Shown here: piece after piece, positions 5,250 through 7,255 of the stretch
How the letters are laid out: the number at the start of each line of letters is the position of its first letter
How positions within the stretch are numbered: position 1 is the stretch's first letter
NCBI GenBank assembly: GCA_017537405.1
Contig: JAFYKU010000049.1
Coordinates: forward strand, 1 to 7,255
Reading direction: 5' to 3'
Source of the DNA: Clostridia bacterium
Lineage (GTDB): Bacteria > Bacillota > Clostridia > Christensenellales > UBA1242
DNA: 7,255 nucleotides
Made by a program: the position numbers and the translations under genes
The notes under the pieces: model-generated
The model's input: the letters and a program-made list of their open reading frames with translations, nothing else
The model's database searches: none
What the model was told of the DNA's origin: nothing

Positions 5250-5755
5250 TATTTTTCACCTCCCGTTGTTTCAACTGTTGCAGCTACAGTTTTTTTAGCA
5301 GCTGGTTTCTTAACTGTAGATTCAGCTACATGTTTAACCTCACGGCGTTGTAAAGGTTTCTTTGCAGTTTTTTCTGCAGTTGCAGCTTCTTGATTTTCTG
5401 CGTCTTTAGCTTTTGCTTTAACAAATTTCTTGTCTAATACATTGCCGCATTTTTTGCAAATACGGTGTTTAACATCAGCTTCAATTTTGTGTCCGATACG
5501 AGTAGCGTTACCACATTTACCGCAAACAACTTGAACATTAGAAATGTTAATTGAACCTTCCATTTTTTTCAATTCGGATTTTTCACCTTGTTTACGCATT
5601 TTTTTATGTTTGGTAACAATGTTAACACCTTCAACTTTACAGGTGTTTTTTTCAGCATTAACAGCAATAATTTTACCTTTTTTGCCTTTGTAATTACCAG
5701 CTAAGATAACAACTGTATCTCCTACGCGTACATTAACTTTATTAACTGTATTCAT
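5249..5755 (-). CDS. rplX: 50S ribosomal protein L24 with zinc ribbon and Ala/Lys-rich C-terminal tail
   Basis: L24 starts large-subunit assembly by binding the 5' end of 23S rRNA. A KOW motif spans about 9-36 (VRVGDTVVILAGNYKGKKGKI), followed by VEGVNIVTKHKK (41-52). Residues 74-107 form an intact zinc ribbon, C78-x2-C81 and C100-x2-C103, where Bacillus-type L24 has lost the cysteines. The usual protein ends near residue 110; here another 58 residues rich in Ala, Lys, Thr and Glu follow, including VKKPAAKKTVAATVE, ending TTGGEK. The tail holds more acidic residues than the L30 tail. It is likely disordered. The start overlaps the rplN stop (TAATG) behind CGGAGGT, and the end overlaps rplE in the same way. 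Confidence 0.97.
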   Translation of the reverse strand: MNTVNKVNVRVGDTVVILAGNYKGKKGKIIAVNAEKNTCKVEGVNIVTKHKKMRKQGEKSELKKMEGSINISNVQVVCGKCGNATRIGHKIEADVKHRICKKCGNVLDKKFVKAKAKDAENQEAATAEKTAKKPLQRREVKHVAESTVKKPAAKKTVAATVETTGGEK

Positions 5756-6123
5756 TACAATACCTCCGGTGCTAAGGAAACAATTTTCATGTAACCTTTT
5801 TCGCGTAATTCACGAGCAACAGGCCCAAAAATACGAGTACCTTTAGGGTTGCCTTCTTTATCAATAATAACGGCTGCATTATCATCAAAACGGATAACAG
5901 TACCGTCTGGGCGTTGAGTTGGTGCTACCGTACGAACGATAACGCATTTAACAACATCACCAGATTTAACTTGCCCATTGGTGTCACAATTACGAACCGA
6001 AGCAATGATAGTATCACCAATTCCGGTTGAACGACGCCAAGAACCACCCACATTGTGGAATGCGTGCAAAGTTTTTGCCCCTGTGTTATCTGCACAATTC
6101 AAGATCGTTTCTTGTTGAATCAT
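5755..6123 (-). CDS. rplN: 50S ribosomal protein L14
   Basis: L14 lies at the subunit interface, forming bridge contacts with 16S rRNA, and is the docking site for the silencing factor RsfS. All 122 residues align to the usual bacterial protein: MIQQETILNCADNTGAK at the start, GIGDTIIASV (34-43), GDVVKCVIVRT (55-65), RPDGTVIRFDDNAAVII (71-87), and the near-invariant GTRIFGPVARELREKGYMK with IVSLAPEVL at the end. A tryptophan (W29, GGSWRR) stands where glycine is usual. The start has an AGGGGGA site nine bases ahead, one of the weaker sites in the block, in a 14-base gap after rpsQ. No tail is present, in contrast with its neighbours. Confidence 0.99.
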   Translation of the reverse strand: MIQQETILNCADNTGAKTLHAFHNVGGSWRRSTGIGDTIIASVRNCDTNGQVKSGDVVKCVIVRTVAPTQRPDGTVIRFDDNAAVIIDKEGNPKGTRIFGPVARELREKGYMKIVSLAPEVL

Positions 6124-6137
6124 CTCTTTCTTCCCCC

Positions 6138-6473
6138 TTACTTAACCTTCTCTACGATGCGTACCAGACGGAAATATTTGTCTTTTGACAATGGTCTGGT
6201 TTCCATAACTTCAACGGTATCACCGATTGAACATTCGTTATTTTCGTCATGGAATTTGAAGCGTGAAGTTTTTGTTACGACTTTTTTATAAAGCGGATGT
6301 GGAACTTTACGAGTAATTTCCACTACTCCCGTTTTATCCATTTTATTGGAGACAACTACACCGCGTAAAACTTTACGACGATTACGGGTAAGTTCTGCCT
6401 TTGGAGCTGCGGCTTTAACTGAAGCCTTTGCAACTGTTTTCTTTTCTTCGGTTGTTTTAGCATTAGTAGCCAT
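6138..6473 (-). CDS. rpsQ: 30S ribosomal protein S17 with basic N-terminal extension
   Basis: S17 is a primary binder of 16S rRNA in the 30S body. The OB-fold core runs from about residue 31 to 111: RRKVLRGVVVSNKMDKTGVV, then VPHPLYKKVVTKTSRFKFHD (57-76), and the signature GDTVEVMETRPLSKDKYFRL (84-103). The core alone is about 81 residues, near the usual 80-87. About 29 extra N-terminal residues (ATNAKTTEEKKTVAKASVKA and onward) are Ala/Lys/Thr-rich and resemble part of the L30 extension. The start overlaps the rpmC stop as TAATG, six bases after AAGGGAGG, so the extension is well supported as translated. Confidence 0.98.
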   Translation of the reverse strand: MATNAKTTEEKKTVAKASVKAAAPKAELTRNRRKVLRGVVVSNKMDKTGVVEITRKVPHPLYKKVVTKTSRFKFHDENNECSIGDTVEVMETRPLSKDKYFRLVRIVEKVK

Positions 6474-6667
6474 TATTTTGCCTCCCTTAATTTCAACACC
6501 GTCAAAATGCGTGCGATGTCTTTTTTAACTGTTTCCAATTGTTTTGGATTTTTTAATTGACCTATAGAATGTTGGAAACGCAAGTTAAACAATTCTTGTT
6601 TTTTTGATTTGTAAGCAGCACTTAATTCGCTGTCTGACATTTCGTGATAAATTTTAGCTCTATCCAT
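6473..6667 (-). CDS. rpmC: 50S ribosomal protein L29
   Basis: L29 is a small helical hairpin protein at the peptide exit tunnel, part of the docking platform for signal recognition particle and trigger factor (with L23). The 64 residues show the family pattern: a short first helix with MSDSEL (10-15), the hallmark LFNLRFQ at 26-32, then a second helix with LETVKKDIARILTVLKLRE (44-62). The start lies 8 bases inside rplP (ATGGATAG, where TAG ends L16), with GGAGGT five bases upstream. The far end overlaps rpsQ by one base. It has no extra tail. Confidence 0.98.
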   Translation of the reverse strand: MDRAKIYHEMSDSELSAAYKSKKQELFNLRFQHSIGQLKNPKQLETVKKDIARILTVLKLREAK

Positions 6668-7118
6668 TTGCTACCTCCACTTTTTCTGCTACAGGCGCAG
6701 CAGCTTCTTGTTGTTCGCGGGTAATAATTTTGCATTTAACTGATAATTTATGCATACCTAAACGCAAAGCTTCGCGAGCATCAGCTTCTTTTACACCTTG
6801 GATTTCGTATAAAACGCGACCTGGTTTAACAACAGCTACCCACAATTCTGGGTTACCTTTACCACTACCCATACGAGTATTAGCAGGTTTCTTAGTAACT
6901 GATTTATGTGGGAAGATGTTAATGTAAACTTTACCACCACGCTTTGTGAAACGAGTCATCGCAATACGAGCCGCTTCAATTTGGTTTGAAGTAATCCAAC
7001 CTGGTTCAGTTGCAACTAAACCAATATCACCATAGGTTAATTTGTTACCGCGGGTAGCTTTACCACGCATGCGACCGCGTTGAACCTTACGGCGTTTTAC
7101 TCTTTTAGGCATTAACAT
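6660..7118 (-). CDS. rplP: 50S ribosomal protein L16 with short Ala/Glu-rich C-terminal tail
   Basis: L16 organises the A-site tRNA elbow region of the large subunit and joins late in assembly. It begins MLMPKRVKRRKVQRGRMRGK, the standard opening, followed by FTKRGGKVYINIFPHKSVTKK (57-77) and MGSGKGNPELWVAVVKPGRV (83-102), which hold the family's two signatures. The core ends at about residue 134; another 18 residues (EQQEAAAPVAEKVEVANG) form an alanine/glutamate-rich tail, for 152 in all against 137-144 usually. This is the only gene in the window ending in TAG. Its start lies 14 bases inside rpsC, and its AAGGAGG site is made of rpsC lysine and glutamate codons. The MLM start is preferred over the M at residue 3 by spacing and family. 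Confidence 0.98.
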   Translation of the reverse strand: MLMPKRVKRRKVQRGRMRGKATRGNKLTYGDIGLVATEPGWITSNQIEAARIAMTRFTKRGGKVYINIFPHKSVTKKPANTRMGSGKGNPELWVAVVKPGRVLYEIQGVKEADAREALRLGMHKLSVKCKIITREQQEAAAPVAEKVEVANG

Positions 7119-7255
7119 TGTCTGTTCCCTCCTTCTTTACTAATTTTGGTACAAATGACTTAGAATAACCACCGGAATTCTTCATAGGGTTCAATGCTTT
7201 CTTTTCGCCACCTTCGTATTTACGAGATGTGTAACCACCATTTGAACGACCACGG
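7105..7255 (-). CDS. rpsC: 30S ribosomal protein S3, C-terminal tail only (start outside window)
   Basis: Only the last 49 codons and TAA are seen, reading from 7254 downward. The peptide is Gly/Lys/Ser/Asn-rich: RGRSNGGYTSRKYEGGEKKA, then LNPMKNSGGYSKSF and VPKLVKKEGTDNVNA. The reading frame is the only one lying open into rplP and ends 14 bases inside it. Identity rests mainly on order, since rpsC always precedes rplP in this operon; the conserved S3 core (KH domain and the VWI.GE segment near its end) is outside the window. Because that segment is absent, all 49 residues lie beyond the normal S3 end, which implies a long basic C-terminal tail. S3 lines the mRNA entry channel. Confidence 0.85.
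   Translation of the reverse strand, partial: RGRSNGGYTSRKYEGGEKKALNPMKNSGGYSKSFVPKLVKKEGTDNVNA

Noticed and set aside
1..7255. Possible TGA=Trp genetic code, given the mycoplasma-like tails
   Set aside because: All 13 visible tryptophans are TGG and no gene needs an in-frame TGA read through; the standard code suffices.

Overview
This window is the distal part of a bacterial S10-spc ribosomal protein operon followed by the protein-export gene secY and the start of adk, all on the minus strand (so gene order runs from high to low coordinates). Transcription order is: end of rpsC (S3), rplP (L16), rpmC (L29), rpsQ (S17), rplN (L14), rplX (L24), rplE (L5), rpsN (zinc-type S14), rpsH (S8), rplF (L6), rplR (L18), rpsE (S5), rpmD (L30), rplO (L15), secY, and the first 59 codons of adk. 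No gene of the canonical order is missing and none is inserted. rpsC runs off the right edge and adk off the left edge.

Organism: low-GC sequence (by eye, not computed), strong AGGAGG-type ribosome binding sites, a short zinc-ribbon S14, an L24 with an intact zinc ribbon, and secY-adk directly after rplO point to a Bacillota/Mycoplasmatota-type bacterium. All 13 tryptophans I can place are TGG. The 15 visible stop codons are 14 TAA and one TAG, so the TGA=Trp code of mycoplasmas is not supported. Several proteins depart from family consensus at usually conserved places (L5, L6, S5 loop, Adk P-loop), which suggests a diverged, probably uncultured lineage; I cannot name it.

Layout: the block is extremely compact. 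Only about 100 bases lie between genes. Five junctions are one-base TAATG stop/start overlaps, and three more genes overlap by 7, 8 and 14 bases. I see no promoter, terminator or attenuator inside the window, so the genes look like one cotranscribed, translationally coupled unit. The ribosomal proteins build both subunits, SecY forms the membrane channel for secreted proteins, and Adk balances adenine nucleotides.

What is unusual: this is a housekeeping region, and I do not see a new defence or mobile system. The notable feature is a set of basic or alanine-rich, apparently disordered tails on ribosomal proteins. The most extreme is L30, where about 92 residues carrying a Lys-every-fifth-residue repeat precede a normal 58-residue L30 domain. 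Shorter tails occur on S17, S5, L24, L16 and S3.
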